NCBI GenBank assembly: GCA_017483665.1
Contig: JAFUVM010000052.1
Location: forward strand, 1 to 39,962
Origin: Bacteroidaceae bacterium
Lineage (GTDB): Bacteria > Bacteroidota > Bacteroidia > Bacteroidales > Bacteroidaceae
Length of the DNA: 39,962 nt
Reading direction: 5' to 3'
Under the pieces are notes generated by a model that was given only the letters and a program-made list of their open reading frames with translations, ran no database searches and was not told the DNA's origin. A program made the translations under genes and the position numbers. Shown here piece by piece: positions 7,254-14,593 of this stretch (its first letter is position 1; every line of letters starts with the position of its first letter).

Positions 7254-8807
7254 TTGAACGAAGTAATCAAGATAGCGAACGGCATCACGCGGCATCCGCT
7301 CTGGCGGATGGCTGAGCCTGTCAACCTGGAGATTGTCAGGGGCGAGCAGATAGCCATCGTGGGCGACAACGCTGCGGGCAAGTCGCGCCTCGTGGAAATC
7401 CTGACGGGACATTATCCTTTACTTCTGAACGAGGTGCATTACGACTTCTCGCCCAGCAAATTACGTCTCACAAGCGAGAACCTGAAGTACATCTCCTTCC
7501 GCGACTCGTACGGCGAGCAGGACGGCACCTACTACTACCAGCAGCGTTGGAATCAACACGACATTGCCGACGATATGCCGACCGCCGGCAAGCTCCTGCA
7601 GGACTTCTACGAAAGTGCCGACCGTCTGACGGGCTCTGACCTTCCGCCTGCCGAGCGCGAACAGGAACAGCAGAACCGCAGCAGGCTCCGTCGCATGCTC
7701 GCCGACATGTTCCGCCTCGACGAACTTGCCCCGAAGTACATCATCTCCCTGAGCAGCGGCGAACTGCGCAAGTTCCAGCTCGCCAAGGCGTTGGGCACCA
7801 ATCCGCGCGTACTTATCTTGGACAACCCCTTCATCGGACTTGATGCACCCACGCGTCGCGACTTCCGGCAGTTGCTCGAGGCGCTTACCCGCGAGGCAGG
7901 CCTCCTCATCATCCTTGTTCTGAGTAAGCGCGACGACATTCCCGACTTCATCACACACGTTCTGCCCGTCGAGGGGCTGCGCTTGCTTCCCAAGATGGAA
8001 CGTGCAGAGTACCAGCGCAGATACAGCGCCGCCTCCGCTCCCGTCCTTGCCGACGAGGTGAAGCGCTGGATTGCCGGTTTGCCTTCCTTGCCGGGCGACA
8101 TGTCTTCCGCTCCATGCTCTTCCGAAGGAATCGAGGCAAGGGCGGTGCTTCGTTTCCGCGACGTGAGCATCCGCTACGGCAGTCACACTATTCTCCGCTC
8201 CCTCAGCTGGACGGTTCACGAGGGCGAGCGCTGGGCCCTGAGCGGCAGGAACGGCTCGGGCAAGAGCACGTTGCTCAGTCTGGTCTGTGCCGACAATCCG
8301 CAGGCCTACGCCTGCAACATCGAGCTCTTCGGACGGCGCCGCGGCACGGGCGAAAGCATCTGGGAGATAAAGCGTCACATCGGTTATGTCTGTCCCGAAA
8401 TGCATCGAGCTTACCTTAAAGACATTCCAGCCATCGACGTCGTTGCCAGCGGATTAAGTGATTCTGTCGGCCTCTATGTCCGTCCGCGTCCCGAGGGGCG
8501 TCAGGCTTGTTTGGGATGGATGCACGTCTTTGGCATCGAACACGTGGCCGACACCTCCTTCCTCCGTCTCAGCAGCGGCGAGCAGCGGCTCTGTCTGCTG
8601 GCCCGTGCCTTCGTCAAGGACCCCGAGCTTCTCATCCTCGACGAGCCCCTGCACGGCCTCGACGACCGCAACCGCAGCCTCGTCCGCCAAATCATCAGTC
8701 AGTTCTGCCAGCGCCCGCGCAAGACCCTCATCATGGTCACCCACTACGAAGAAGAGCTTCCCGACTGCATCACCCACCGCCTCACCTTGACGAAGCCCGA
8801 AGCTTAA
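7254..8807 (+). CDS. Twin-ATPase ABC protein, ModF/PhrA-like
   Basis: 517 residues with two ABC ATPase domains and no membrane segment. Domain 1: Walker A GDNAAGKS (K43), signature LSSGELRK, Walker B LILDNP (D190) with Asn191 where the catalytic Glu is expected. Domain 2: Walker A GRNGSGKST (K337), signature LSSGEQRL, Walker B LLILDEP (D463, E464), H-loop VTHYEEEL. The order and spacing match ModF (PhrA) proteins, named for the E. coli modF gene next to the molybdate transporter, whose role is poorly defined. The start is a TTG at 7254; there is no in-frame ATG between the previous stop and it, and a first beta strand (VIKIANGITRHPLW) is needed before Walker A. Confidence 0.8.
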   Translation: MNEVIKIANGITRHPLWRMAEPVNLEIVRGEQIAIVGDNAAGKSRLVEILTGHYPLLLNEVHYDFSPSKLRLTSENLKYISFRDSYGEQDGTYYYQQRWNQHDIADDMPTAGKLLQDFYESADRLTGSDLPPAEREQEQQNRSRLRRMLADMFRLDELAPKYIISLSSGELRKFQLAKALGTNPRVLILDNPFIGLDAPTRRDFRQLLEALTREAGLLIILVLSKRDDIPDFITHVLPVEGLRLLPKMERAEYQRRYSAASAPVLADEVKRWIAGLPSLPGDMSSAPCSSEGIEARAVLRFRDVSIRYGSHTILRSLSWTVHEGERWALSGRNGSGKSTLLSLVCADNPQAYACNIELFGRRRGTGESIWEIKRHIGYVCPEMHRAYLKDIPAIDVVASGLSDSVGLYVRPRPEGRQACLGWMHVFGIEHVADTSFLRLSSGEQRLCLLARAFVKDPELLILDEPLHGLDDRNRSLVRQIISQFCQRPRKTLIMVTHYEEELPDCITHRLTLTKPEA

Positions 8808-8822
8808 CCTTTTCTGTTTTTC

Positions 8823-9010
8823 TTATTTCACCAGCACCTTTCTCGTTGTTTCTGTCGGAGTAGCGAATGATGTTGATGCCAGTGATTTTTCCTTCCCTTC
8901 TGTGCGGACGTGGTCTATGCCATCTTCTTTTTCTATGAGGAACAGTCCCCACACTTTATGATTCATTGAATGGTAAAACGCAAAGCTGACGAGCTGTGTG
9001 CCAATAACGG
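8823..9010 (-). pseudogene. Frameshifted remnant of a secreted-protein C-terminus
   Basis: Minus-strand frames just after the ABC gene give HKVWGLFLIEKEDGIDHVRT in one frame, ITGINIIRYSDRNNEK in a second, and KVLVK followed by a stop at 8825-8823 back in the first. Together they resemble a secreted-protein C-terminal tail (GINIIRxSDGxxxKVLVK type) broken by small indels. No start codon or upstream body is present. Confidence 0.35.
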
Positions 9011-9020
9011 TTCTACACAG

Positions 9021-9116
9021 AGTTTTTCGTAAAAAATCTGCAAATCTGTTACGGCGGCCTTAACAGGCTGTGATTATGATTGATATGCTATGGCAGATGA
9101 TGTGGCAGATGAGCAC
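9021..9116 (+). repeat. Structured ~95 bp repeat, copy A (left of vapE module)
   Basis: Begins AGTTTTTCGTAAAAAATCTG and ends with two GGCAGATG words. Inside it ATCTGCAAATCTG on the left pairs with TGGCAGATGATGTGGCAGAT on the right, so each copy is itself an inverted repeat. Copy B (11277-11370) is the same element in opposite orientation; copy C (39065-39154) is in the same orientation. Confidence 0.8.
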
Positions 9117-9193
9117 ATTTCTTCTTGCCTTTTGAATTATCTGCTTCGTGCGGGTTAACAAATCGCATTATCTGCGGTATATATATGATAGAG

Positions 9194-9224
9194 GCCCCTC
9201 GGCTTCCGGGAGGCTTTTGTTTTC
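9194..9224 (+). terminator. Hairpin and T-run in the leader of the DUF6078-like gene
   Basis: Stem GCCCCTCGG / CCGGGAGGC (one mismatch, one wobble) with loop CTT, then TTTTGTTTTC. It sits about 35 bases before the start codon, so it could be an attenuator of the module or the terminator of an upstream transcript. Confidence 0.6.
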
Positions 9225-9257
9225 TTCATTTACTAATTATACAATTACATTAATCTT

Positions 9258-9701
9258 ATGGAAAGAAAAGAACTGAACTGGACAGATGTGCCTGCCGGAT
9301 GGGCTTTGTGCCTCAGCGGGGAGTGCCCTGCGAGGGAATCATGCCTGCGATGGCAGGCCGGACGGCTGGTGCCAGACTCGATTGTCGCTGCGCGCCTTGT
9401 GCTGCCACGCAGAAACAGCGACGTGGCTTGCCGCCTGTTTGCACCGATACGGACGGTGCGAAATGCTCTTGGCTTCATGGACATTTACAGCGAGGTGCGC
9501 AAGCAGGACTATACGCCGATGCGCCTGCAGATGACTGCTCTCTTTTCCGGCAAGCGTCGCTACTACGAGAGCATGCACGGCAAACAGCCCGTCTCGCCCG
9601 AGATGCAGCAGAGGGTACGCGAGTTGTTCACGCGCTGGGGATATGCCGACAGTGTCCGCTTCGACAGCTATGAGGAGGACTTCTGCTTCCCCTGTGAATA
9701 G
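9258..9701 (+). CDS. DUF6078-like small protein
   Basis: 147 residues, soluble, no signal peptide. Cys-rich at both ends: CLSGECPARESCLRW (residues ~13-27) and FCFPCE at the very end, which could bind a metal. The middle (NALGFMDIYSEVRKQDYTP .. MRLQMTALFSGKRRYYESMHG) resembles proteins labelled DUF6078 in Bacteroidetes; this assignment is from memory. It is located 5' of a vapE helicase gene, separated by a 22 bp tandem array, and both lie between inverted copies A and B, so I infer they form one accessory module. Function is unknown. Confidence 0.6.
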   Translation: MERKELNWTDVPAGWALCLSGECPARESCLRWQAGRLVPDSIVAARLVLPRRNSDVACRLFAPIRTVRNALGFMDIYSEVRKQDYTPMRLQMTALFSGKRRYYESMHGKQPVSPEMQQRVRELFTRWGYADSVRFDSYEEDFCFPCE

Positions 9702-9721
9702 TTCTGATCGTCACGGGCGGG

Positions 9722-9778
9722 GGGAACAGTGTTCCCGGCACGCGGGAACGATGGGTTCGGCACGCAGAGAACGATGTT
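9722..9778. repeat. 22 bp tandem array between the DUF6078-like gene and vapE
   Basis: Two full 22 bp units (9722-9743, 9744-9765) and a partial third (from 9766) share GGGAAC near their start and TCGGCACGC or CCGGCACGC at their end. The first unit contains the perfect palindrome GGGAACAGTGTTCCC (9722-9736). Units differ from those at 39219-39277 at about 4 of 22 positions. Confidence 0.8.
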
Positions 9779-9782
9779 ACCA

Positions 9783-9857
9783 TTTTACTAACTTAACTCA
9801 AGTTCCTGAAGTTAAAGTGGCTCCGCCTGCGCCTGAGGCGTTCGCCGAAGATGTTAA
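9783..9857. repeat. Dispersed intergenic repeat related to the hisH insertion
   Basis: The stretch contains TTAACTCAAGTTCCTGAAG with partly palindromic ends (TTAACT .. AAGTTAA), followed by TCCGCCTGCGCCTGAG (9822-9837). That 16-base sequence recurs exactly, reversed, inside hisH at 11918-11933. This shows both belong to one dispersed repeat family. Confidence 0.65.
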
Positions 9858-9920
9858 AAAAGGACAATACCATATAGACTGACAATAACTTCTGAACTTC
9901 AATTACTTAACATAAAAACC

Positions 9921-11273
9921 ATGAAGATGATATTTAACAGAAAAGAGAAGAAGAACCAGACGCCACGACAGCAGAACGCTCCAGACGGAACGAGTCGGCT
10001 GCGACGATGGCTGCACCGTATCCTGCAGAATGGTCTCGCCTTTGTGCATAGTCTCCGCAAGAAGGATGTTACTGTCCCGGTTTGTGCGAAGCCGCAGGCG
10101 GCAGCCCCGGCGTCGGGCCGTATGACTCAGACGGGAAACGAAATGCGCCAGATTATCGACTACTTGCAGGACAGATACCAGTTCCGCTACAACACCGTCA
10201 TGGGCTACGTAGAGTACCGCCACGGCAGTTCCAACCAGCAGGACTGGAAGCCATTGGACGAGCGTGTGGTCAACGGCTTCACCACCGATGCCCGGTTAGA
10301 CGGGATAAACGTGTGGGACAAGGATGTCAACCGCTTCGTCAAGTCCGACAAGATACGGCTCTACAATCCCGTGGAAGACTACCTGCGACAGGTGCGCGGG
10401 AAGTGGGACGGGACTGACCACATCGGATTCCTTGCTAGGACGGTCCCCACCGACAACCCGCACTGGCCCAGCTGGTTCCGTACGTGGCTGCTTGCCATGG
10501 TCGGCCAATGGATGGGACGCAGCCGCAGGTACGGCAATGCCGTCTGTCCGCTGCTCGTTTCGGGGCAGGGCTACAACAAGTCCACCTTCTGCCGGTCGCT
10601 ACTGCCGGAAGAACTGCAATGGGGCTATACCGACAGCCTTTCGCTCGGCGAGAAACGCTCCGCGCTGCAGGCCATGAGCCAGATGCTACTCATCAACCTC
10701 GACGAGTTCAACCAGATCAGTGCCCGCACGCAGGATGGATTCCTGAAGAACATCATCCAGCTGCCCAGCGTGAAGATCCGCCGTCCGTACGGCAAGCACG
10801 TCGAGGACTTCCCCCGCATGGCCTCCTTCATCGCCACTACCAACATGTGCGACGTGCTGACCGACCCCACCGGCAGCCGTCGCTTCATCGGTGTGGAACT
10901 GACGGCCCCCATCGATGTCGGCGTCCGTCCCAACCACGAGCAGATTTACGCCCAGGCCCAGGCTCTGCTGAGCCAAGGCGAACCGTGTTGGTTCGACGAT
11001 GCTCAGACGCGGCTCATCATGAAGCACAACCGCCGGTTCCAGCGCAAGTCTCCGGCAGAGCTGTACTTCCGCGAAATCTACGAGGCAGCCGCCGACACAC
11101 AGCAGGGCCGTTGGCTCTCCACCGCCACCATCTACCGTCGGCTCTGCTCAGCCTGCGGATCTGCCGTAAGACAGACGAACATCATCGCCTTCGGACGTAT
11201 GCTCTCCGCCACAGAGGGACTGCAACGCCGCCGCACCACCGCCGGCACGGAATACCTCGTCCGCGAACGCTGA
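9921..11273 (+). CDS. VapE-family superfamily 3-like helicase without primase domain
   Basis: 450 residues. A basic N-terminal ~60 residues leads into a VapE/virulence-associated E ATPase: Walker A SGQGYNKST (K220), Walker B MLLINLDEFN, and sensor-like ASFIATTNMCD, with DPTGSRRFIGVEL close behind. These match the VapE ATPase of Bacteroidetes accessory elements, which act as replicative helicases in phage-inducible islands and prophages. The BT4734-type primase domain often fused upstream is absent. No integrase, capsid or excision gene is adjacent; the module consists of the DUF6078-like gene and this gene between inverted repeats A and B. Confidence 0.85.
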   Translation: MKMIFNRKEKKNQTPRQQNAPDGTSRLRRWLHRILQNGLAFVHSLRKKDVTVPVCAKPQAAAPASGRMTQTGNEMRQIIDYLQDRYQFRYNTVMGYVEYRHGSSNQQDWKPLDERVVNGFTTDARLDGINVWDKDVNRFVKSDKIRLYNPVEDYLRQVRGKWDGTDHIGFLARTVPTDNPHWPSWFRTWLLAMVGQWMGRSRRYGNAVCPLLVSGQGYNKSTFCRSLLPEELQWGYTDSLSLGEKRSALQAMSQMLLINLDEFNQISARTQDGFLKNIIQLPSVKIRRPYGKHVEDFPRMASFIATTNMCDVLTDPTGSRRFIGVELTAPIDVGVRPNHEQIYAQAQALLSQGEPCWFDDAQTRLIMKHNRRFQRKSPAELYFREIYEAAADTQQGRWLSTATIYRRLCSACGSAVRQTNIIAFGRMLSATEGLQRRRTTAGTEYLVRER

Positions 11274-11276
11274 CCC

Positions 11277-11370
11277 GTCGCATCTGCCATACCATCTGCC
11301 ACAACGTATCTGTCGGCTCCTCAGCCGGTTACAACGTCAGTGGCAGATTGGCAGATGTTTTCGCGAAACT
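11277..11370 (-). repeat. Structured ~95 bp repeat, copy B (right of vapE module)
   Basis: Reverse complement of copy A in layout: on the plus strand CATCTGCCATACCATCTGCC on the left and TGGCAGATTGGCAGATG then TTTTCGCGAAACT on the right. It begins 3 bases after the vapE stop codon. A and B form imperfect terminal inverted repeats around the two-gene module. Confidence 0.8.
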
Positions 11371-11479
11371 CCCTGTAGAGAAGGGTAGGGAGAACCGTGA
11401 TAACATGCGAATCCGTTCGCCAATCGGCAAATAAGCATTCTTTTCCGGCGTTTCCTTTCCTTATATAATAATTATTTTG

Positions 11480-11487
11480 TATCTTTG
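11480..11487 (+). promoter_or_regulatory. -7 box for the his operon
   Basis: TATCTTTG, 40 bases before hisH, inside an AT-rich stretch. No clear -33 TTG. Probably drives hisH-hisA-hisF-hisIE and perhaps further genes. Confidence 0.6.
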
Positions 11488-11526
11488 CACGCCAAAATAA
11501 GGACACTCACTAAAGAACTGGACTGC

Positions 11527-12177
11527 ATGAAGGTAGCTGTGGTGAAATACAATGCGGGAAACATCTTTTCCGTCGTTCATGCCCTGGAGCGCATGGGCGT
11601 GGAACCTATCCTGACGGACTCGGCCGAGGAGCTTCGCAGCGCCGACCGGGTGATTTTCCCAGGTCAGGGCGAAGCGTCGGGTGCGATGCACTATCTGCGC
11701 CAGCACGGACTGGACAGCATCATACGGTCGCTCACGCAGCCGGTGCTGGGCATCTGCATCGGGCAGCAACTCATGTGCCGCCATTCCGAAGAGGGCGATG
11801 TGGACTGTCTGGGCATCTTCGACGCCGATGTCAAGCGCTTCCGTCCCCTCCGCCACGAGGACAAGATACCGCACATGGGGTGGAATTCAATTCAAAATCA
11901 TAAAATTCTTCACTTCGCTCAGGCGCAGGCGGAAGCTTTAGCTCGACGAAGTCAACATAATTCAAAATTAACCCTCTTTGAGGGTCTGGACGGCGAGTTC
12001 GTCTACTTCGTCCACAGCTACTATGTGCCTGTCTGCGAGCACACGACAGCCGTCACCGAGTATATTCACCCCTTCAGCGCCGCTATGCAGAAGGACAACT
12101 TCTACGCCACGCAGTTCCACCCCGAGAAGAGTGGGGCAGTGGGGCAGCAGATACTCCGTAACTTCCTGGAGCTATGA
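11527..12177 (+). CDS. hisH: Imidazole glycerol phosphate synthase glutaminase subunit HisH, with in-frame repeat insertion
   Basis: Class I glutamine amidotransferase that feeds ammonia to HisF in histidine synthesis. The catalytic triad is visible: C77 (GICIGQQ), H198 and E200 (FHPEKS); the oxyanion motif is in PGQGEASGAM. The ATG at 11527 starts the first beta strand (MKVAVVKYNAGN). Between GWNSI and LFEGL a block of about 25 residues (QNHKILHFAQAQAEALARRS) is not part of the family. It is encoded by a dispersed repeat (about 11889-11968) with 10-base direct repeats AATTCAAAAT at its ends. The stop overlaps the hisA start (ATGA). Confidence 0.93.
   Translation: MKVAVVKYNAGNIFSVVHALERMGVEPILTDSAEELRSADRVIFPGQGEASGAMHYLRQHGLDSIIRSLTQPVLGICIGQQLMCRHSEEGDVDCLGIFDADVKRFRPLRHEDKIPHMGWNSIQNHKILHFAQAQAEALARRSQHNSKLTLFEGLDGEFVYFVHSYYVPVCEHTTAVTEYIHPFSAAMQKDNFYATQFHPEKSGAVGQQILRNFLEL
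11889..11968. repeat. Dispersed repeat inserted in hisH
   Basis: Bounded by AATTCAAAAT at 11889-11898 and 11959-11968 (period 70). The core contains CTCAGGCGCAGGCGGA (11918-11933), the reverse complement of 16 bases in the spacer before vapE (9822-9837). The reading frame is kept. Confidence 0.75.
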
Positions 12178-12917
12178 TAGAACTGATTCCTGCAATAGAC
12201 ATCATCGAAGGCAAGTGCGTGCGTCTGACGAAAGGCGACTACGACACGAAGAAAGTCTACGGCGACCCGCTGCGGATGGCACAGGAGTTCGAGGACCTGG
12301 GCATGCGCCGGCTGCATGTGGTCGACCTGGACGGAGCCAAGAGCAAGCATGTGGTCAACATCGACGCCCTGCGTGCCATCACCTCGCACACCAGTCTCAT
12401 TGTCGACTTCGGCGGAGGCGTGAAGACCGACGAAGACCTGGAGAAGGCCTATGATGCAGGCGCAACGATGGTCACGGCAGGAAGCATCGCCATCACCGAC
12501 CCGGAGCGCTATCTCGGTTGGCTCGCAAAGTACGGCGCCGACCGCCTCATCCTGGGTGCAGACGTCAGGGAAGGCCGCGTCTCCATCAACGGTTGGAAGG
12601 AAGATTCCGACGTGCGGCTGGAGGACTTCCTGCTGCGCTACATGCAGGCCGGCACGAAGAACGTCCTCTGCACCGAAATCAGTCGCGACGGCACACTCGC
12701 CGGACCGGCCATCGACCTCTACCGCAGCATCATGAGCCGCTACCCCGAGTGTCACCTCATAGCCAGCGGCGGCGTAGGCAGCATGGAGGACATCCTTGCC
12801 CTCGACGCAGCAGGCATCCCGGCAGTCGTCTTCGGCAAAGCATACTACGAGGGACGAATTGACATAAAGAAATTAAAAATTAAGAGTGAAGAATTAAGAA
12901 TTAAGAGTGAAGAGTGA
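12174..12917 (+). CDS. hisA: ProFAR isomerase HisA
   Basis: TIM-barrel isomerase of histidine synthesis converting ProFAR to PRFAR. The two catalytic aspartates are D9 (IPAIDI) and D130 (ILGADV); the phosphate loops are FGGGV and ASGGVGS. It overlaps hisH by four bases, indicating translational coupling. The core ends near residue 230 (GKAYYEG); the final ~16 residues (KKLKIKSEELRIKSEE) are encoded by the beginning of the GAAGAATTAAGA filler that continues after the stop, so this charged tail is repeat-derived. Confidence 0.95.
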   Translation: MIELIPAIDIIEGKCVRLTKGDYDTKKVYGDPLRMAQEFEDLGMRRLHVVDLDGAKSKHVVNIDALRAITSHTSLIVDFGGGVKTDEDLEKAYDAGATMVTAGSIAITDPERYLGWLAKYGADRLILGADVREGRVSINGWKEDSDVRLEDFLLRYMQAGTKNVLCTEISRDGTLAGPAIDLYRSIMSRYPECHLIASGGVGSMEDILALDAAGIPAVVFGKAYYEGRIDIKKLKIKSEELRIKSEE

Positions 12918-12993
12918 AGAATTAAGGATGAAGAGTGAAGAATGAATAATGAAGAATTGAAAGTCTCCCCTCGGGGAGATTTAGAGGGGGTCA
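12870..12993. repeat. Filler repeats and palindrome between hisA and hisF
   Basis: AT-rich units of agagtgaagaattaag type from about 12870 to 12960, overlapping the end of hisA, then a small CTCCCCTCGGGGAG palindrome (12966-12979) and AGAGGGGGT just before the hisF start. Confidence 0.7.
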
Positions 12994-12994
12994 T

Positions 12995-13798
12995 ATGTTA
13001 GCAAAGAGAATCATCCCCTGCCTGGACGTCAAGGACGGGCAGACCGTGAAAGGAACCAACGTCCTGCAGCTCCGGCAGGCAGGCGACCCGGTGGAGCTTG
13101 GCAAGCTCTACAGCCGTCAGGGAGCCGACGAGCTGGTCTTCCTCGACATCACCGCCAGTCACGAGGGGCGCAAGACCTTCACAAATATGGTGCAGAAGGT
13201 GGCAGCCGAGATAGACATACCCTTCACCGTAGGCGGCGGCATCAGCGAGCTGGCCGACGTGGACCGCATGCTCTCCGCCGGAGCCGACAAGATAAGCATC
13301 AACAGCGCCGCCCTGCGCCGCCCGCAGCTCATCGACGAGATTGTCAGTCACTTCGGCAGCCAGGTCTGCGTCGTTGCCATCGATGCAAAAATGGATAGCG
13401 ACACAGGAATAGGGAATAGTGACACCGGAATAGGGAATAGCGGCGAGGAAGCGTGGACCTGTTACCTCAACGGCGGGCGCATCCCGACGGAGCGCAACCT
13501 CTTCGACTGGGCTCGCGAAGTGAACGACCGCGGTGCTGGCGAGATACTCTTCACCAGCATGAACCACGACGGCGTGAAGCAAGGCTTTGCCTGCAACGCC
13601 CTCAGCCGCCTTGCATCTCTGCTGACGATACCCGTCATAGCCAGCGGCGGCGCAGGCTGCATGGAAGACTTCCGCGATGTCTTCGCCCTGGGACACGCCG
13701 ACGCCGCACTCGCCGCCAGCGTCTTCCACTTCGGGCAGATCGGCATACCCGAGCTCAAGGAATACCTGAGAAAGGAAAACATTAACGTCAGGCGGTGA
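12995..13798 (+). CDS. hisF: Imidazole glycerol phosphate synthase cyclase HisF, with in-frame tandem insertion
   Basis: TIM-barrel cyclase partner of HisH, producing imidazole glycerol phosphate and AICAR. Catalytic aspartates are D11 (PCLDV) and D130 (VVAIDAK); the phosphate sites are VGGGIS and ASGGAG. Immediately after the D130 strand about 18 extra residues ([17 protein letters not shown]) occur, encoded by two copies of a 21 bp unit (13397-13417, 13418-13438). They fall in the loop before the Bacteroidetes-type LNGGRIPTE segment, so the barrel can remain intact. Together with HisH, both halves of the same enzyme carry repeat-derived loops. Confidence 0.94.
   Translation: MLAKRIIPCLDVKDGQTVKGTNVLQLRQAGDPVELGKLYSRQGADELVFLDITASHEGRKTFTNMVQKVAAEIDIPFTVGGGISELADVDRMLSAGADKISINSAALRRPQLIDEIVSHFGSQVCVVAIDAKMDSDTGIGNSDTGIGNSGEEAWTCYLNGGRIPTERNLFDWAREVNDRGAGEILFTSMNHDGVKQGFACNALSRLASLLTIPVIASGGAGCMEDFRDVFALGHADAALAASVFHFGQIGIPELKEYLRKENINVRR
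13397..13438. repeat. 21 bp tandem duplication inside hisF
   Basis: Two adjacent 21 bp units differing at two positions, each containing GGAATAGGGAAT. The sequence type matches the GGGATTAGGGATTAGG spacer after hisF rather than hisF itself. Confidence 0.85.
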
Positions 13799-13867
13799 GA
13801 GATTAGGGTTTAGGGAGTAGGGATTAGGGATTAGGGTTTAGAGATTAGAGATTAGAGTTTAGTGATT
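13799..13867. repeat. TTAGGG-like simple repeat spacer
   Basis: Runs of GATTAGGG/TTTAGGG/GATTAGAG variants of 7-8 bases between hisF and hisIE. Telomere-like by composition only; this is the local intergenic filler. Confidence 0.8.
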
Positions 13868-14494
13868 ATGAATAGTGAATTAAACATCGACTTCAATAAG
13901 TGTGGCGGCCTGGTGCCTGCCATCATTCAGGATGCAAAGACTAAGACCGTGCTCATGCTCGGCTATATGAACCAGGAAGCGCTCCGGAAGACACAGGAGA
14001 CGGGGCTCGTCACCTTCTTCAGCCGTTCGCGCCAGTGCCTCTGGACAAAGGGCGAAACGAGCGGCAACTACCTGCATCTGGTCGACATCAAGAGCGACTG
14101 CGACAACGATACGCTCCTCGTACAGGCAATTCCCGATGGTCCTACCTGCCACACCGGCACCGACACCTGCTGGGGCGAAGAGAACCGTCCCAATCCGCTG
14201 CTCTTCCTCTCCGAGCTCAGCGACTTCATCGAACAGCGTCACCGCGAGATGCCCGAAGGCAGCTACACCACATCCCTCTTCCGCGACGGGCTGAACCGCA
14301 TGGCGCAGAAGGTGGGCGAGGAAGCGCTGGAACTGGTCATCGAAGCCACCAACGGCACCAACGACCGCCTCATCTACGAAGGTTCCGACATGCTCTACCA
14401 CCTCATCGTGCTCCTCACCAGCAAAGGCCTCCGCATCGAGGACATGGCAGCCGAGCTGATGGAGCGTCACAATCCAGGTTGGAAGAAACACTGA
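13868..14494 (+). CDS. hisIE: Bifunctional phosphoribosyl-AMP cyclohydrolase / phosphoribosyl-ATP pyrophosphatase
   Basis: 208 residues catalysing the second and third steps of histidine synthesis. The N-terminal HisI part (to about residue 115) has GYMNQEAL, SRSRQCLWTKGE, SDCDNDTLL and GPTCHTGTDTCW, the metal-binding residues of the cyclohydrolase. The C-terminal HisE part has the MazG-like KVGEEALELVIEA helix. The ATG at 13868 is preferred over a GTG two codons earlier. It is the last his gene of the run. Confidence 0.95.
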   Translation: MNSELNIDFNKCGGLVPAIIQDAKTKTVLMLGYMNQEALRKTQETGLVTFFSRSRQCLWTKGETSGNYLHLVDIKSDCDNDTLLVQAIPDGPTCHTGTDTCWGEENRPNPLLFLSELSDFIEQRHREMPEGSYTTSLFRDGLNRMAQKVGEEALELVIEATNGTNDRLIYEGSDMLYHLIVLLTSKGLRIEDMAAELMERHNPGWKKH

Positions 14495-14593
14495 CAATTG
14501 ACAATTGATAATTAAGAATTAAGAATTAAGAATTAAAAATGATGGATGAAGAATGAAGATTCTTAACTCTTAATTCTAATTAAAAGAAAGACA
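14495..14593. repeat. AT-rich filler between hisIE and ftsE
   Basis: GACAATTGACAATTGATAATT followed by repeated aattaagaattaag, then a self-complementary part (GAAGATTCTTAACTCTTAAT). No promoter box is evident, so ftsE may depend on read-through from the his genes. Confidence 0.65.

Larger units (their letters stand above)
8808..9257. other. 450-base spacer before the DUF6078-vapE module
   Basis: It contains, in order, the tail remnant on the minus strand, the left ~95 bp structured repeat (9021-9116), two further ATTATCTGC words (9136-9144, 9167-9175) and a hairpin with a T-run (9194-9224). No intact gene and no TAnnTTTG promoter are visible close to the following start codon. Confidence 0.6.

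Noticed and set aside
8808-11420. Complete prophage or phage-inducible island around vapE
   Set aside because: No integrase, capsid, packaging or regulator gene is present; core genes lie directly on both sides.
11889-13438. Inteins or introns in hisH and hisF
   Set aside because: The insertions are far too short, lack splicing motifs, and remain in frame as simple repeats.
13799-13867. TTAGGG-like repeats as a telomere or special chromosome end
   Set aside because: Only about 60 bases, irregular, and between hisF and hisIE in the middle of an operon; similar fillers occur elsewhere in the window.
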